A DNA stretch of 5,145 nt from Spirochaetes bacterium RIFOXYC1_FULL_54_7 (GTDB lineage Bacteria; Spirochaetota; Spirochaetia; Treponematales; UBA12059), in NCBI GenBank assembly GCA_001830645.1, contig MIBM01000386.1, positions 1 to 5,145 on the forward strand, read 5' to 3'. The notes beneath the pieces are model-generated. The model was not told the DNA's origin. It was given only the letters and a program-made list of their open reading frames with translations, and made no database searches. Shown piece after piece: positions 5,055 through 5,145 of the stretch. The position numbers were made by a program, and so were the translations under genes. The stretch's first letter is position 1, and each line of letters starts with the position of its first letter.

Positions 5055-5145
5055 ATGAAGAAACGCAACGCCACGGCAAGGCTTATCCTGGAGGACGGAT
5101 CGGAGTTTGTCGGCTGGTCTTTTGGCAAGCCACGCTCCCAGGCGG
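5055..5145 (+). CDS. carA: Carbamoyl-phosphate synthase small chain (glutaminase subunit), 3'-partial
   Basis: Only the first 30 codons are in the window. The translation has the recognisable CarA N-terminus: after MKKRNAT comes ARLILEDGSEFVGWSFGKP (residues 8-26), matching the family pattern of a first beta-strand, LEDG, then a (F/W)xG and SFG stretch that leads into the GEVVFNTG region beyond the window. CarA hydrolyses glutamine and passes ammonia to CarB to make carbamoyl phosphate for pyrimidine and arginine synthesis, in the cytoplasm. AGGAGG at 5042-5047 with 7-base spacing supports ATG 5055. The gene is unrelated to the upstream sugar operon and is set off by the AT-rich spacer. The carB gene would be expected downstream. 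Confidence is limited by the short visible length. Confidence 0.8.
   Translation, partial: MKKRNATARLILEDGSEFVGWSFGKPRSQA

Noticed and set aside
4835..5128. 97-codon open frame on the - strand over the carA leader and start
   Set aside because: Its first third is antisense to carA and the structured leader, and no Shine-Dalgarno supports an internal start; only the AT-rich part is kept as a low-interest observation.
1..5145. CRISPR array, tRNA, rRNA, insertion sequence or attachment site
   Set aside because: No regularly spaced repeats, no cloverleaf-like sequence, no transposase and no terminal inverted repeats were seen.

Overview
The window is a stretch of bacterial chromosome with all supported genes on the + strand. 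It has two parts. Positions 1 to about 4804 form a tightly packed sugar-metabolism operon. Positions 5055 to the end hold the first 30 codons of a separate gene, carA (carbamoyl-phosphate synthase small chain). Between them lies an AT-rich intergenic region of 250 bp. The genes are GC-rich and every gene has a purine-rich Shine-Dalgarno sequence. Isoleucine is often encoded by ATA, which is unusual at this GC level. That combination is reminiscent of some free-living or gut spirochaetes (Spirochaetales), but other phyla share it, so the assignment is only a weak inference.

The operon contains five genes: (1) a sugar-phosphate isomerase/epimerase-type TIM barrel, open at the 5' edge (1-927); (2) the N-terminal, thiamine-diphosphate-binding half of a split transketolase (924-1805); (3) the C-terminal, pyrimidine-binding half of that transketolase (1802-2752); (4) a second, divergent TIM-barrel isomerase/epimerase (2809-3819); (5) a D-2-hydroxyacid dehydrogenase of the glyoxylate/hydroxypyruvate reductase type (3830-4804). 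The first three genes are joined by ATGA stop/start overlaps. The others are 10 to 56 bp apart, and no terminator is visible inside the cluster. Co-translation and a shared pathway are therefore likely.

A reasonable inference is that one or both isomerases convert a less common sugar into a ketose, the two-subunit transketolase transfers a two-carbon ketol unit from it, and the dehydrogenase disposes of a two- or three-carbon oxo-acid or related product. The substrate cannot be read from the sequence. No kinase, transporter or regulator falls inside the window, and the operon promoter lies upstream of it.

The most striking non-coding element is immediately before carA. A 12-bp stem (5026-5037 with 5043-5054, loop GGCCA) buries the whole Shine-Dalgarno sequence and ends at the base before the ATG. 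A second GC-rich hairpin (4999-5021) and a candidate sigma70-type promoter (4966-4995) lie just upstream. This layout suggests translational control of carA by a short structured leader.
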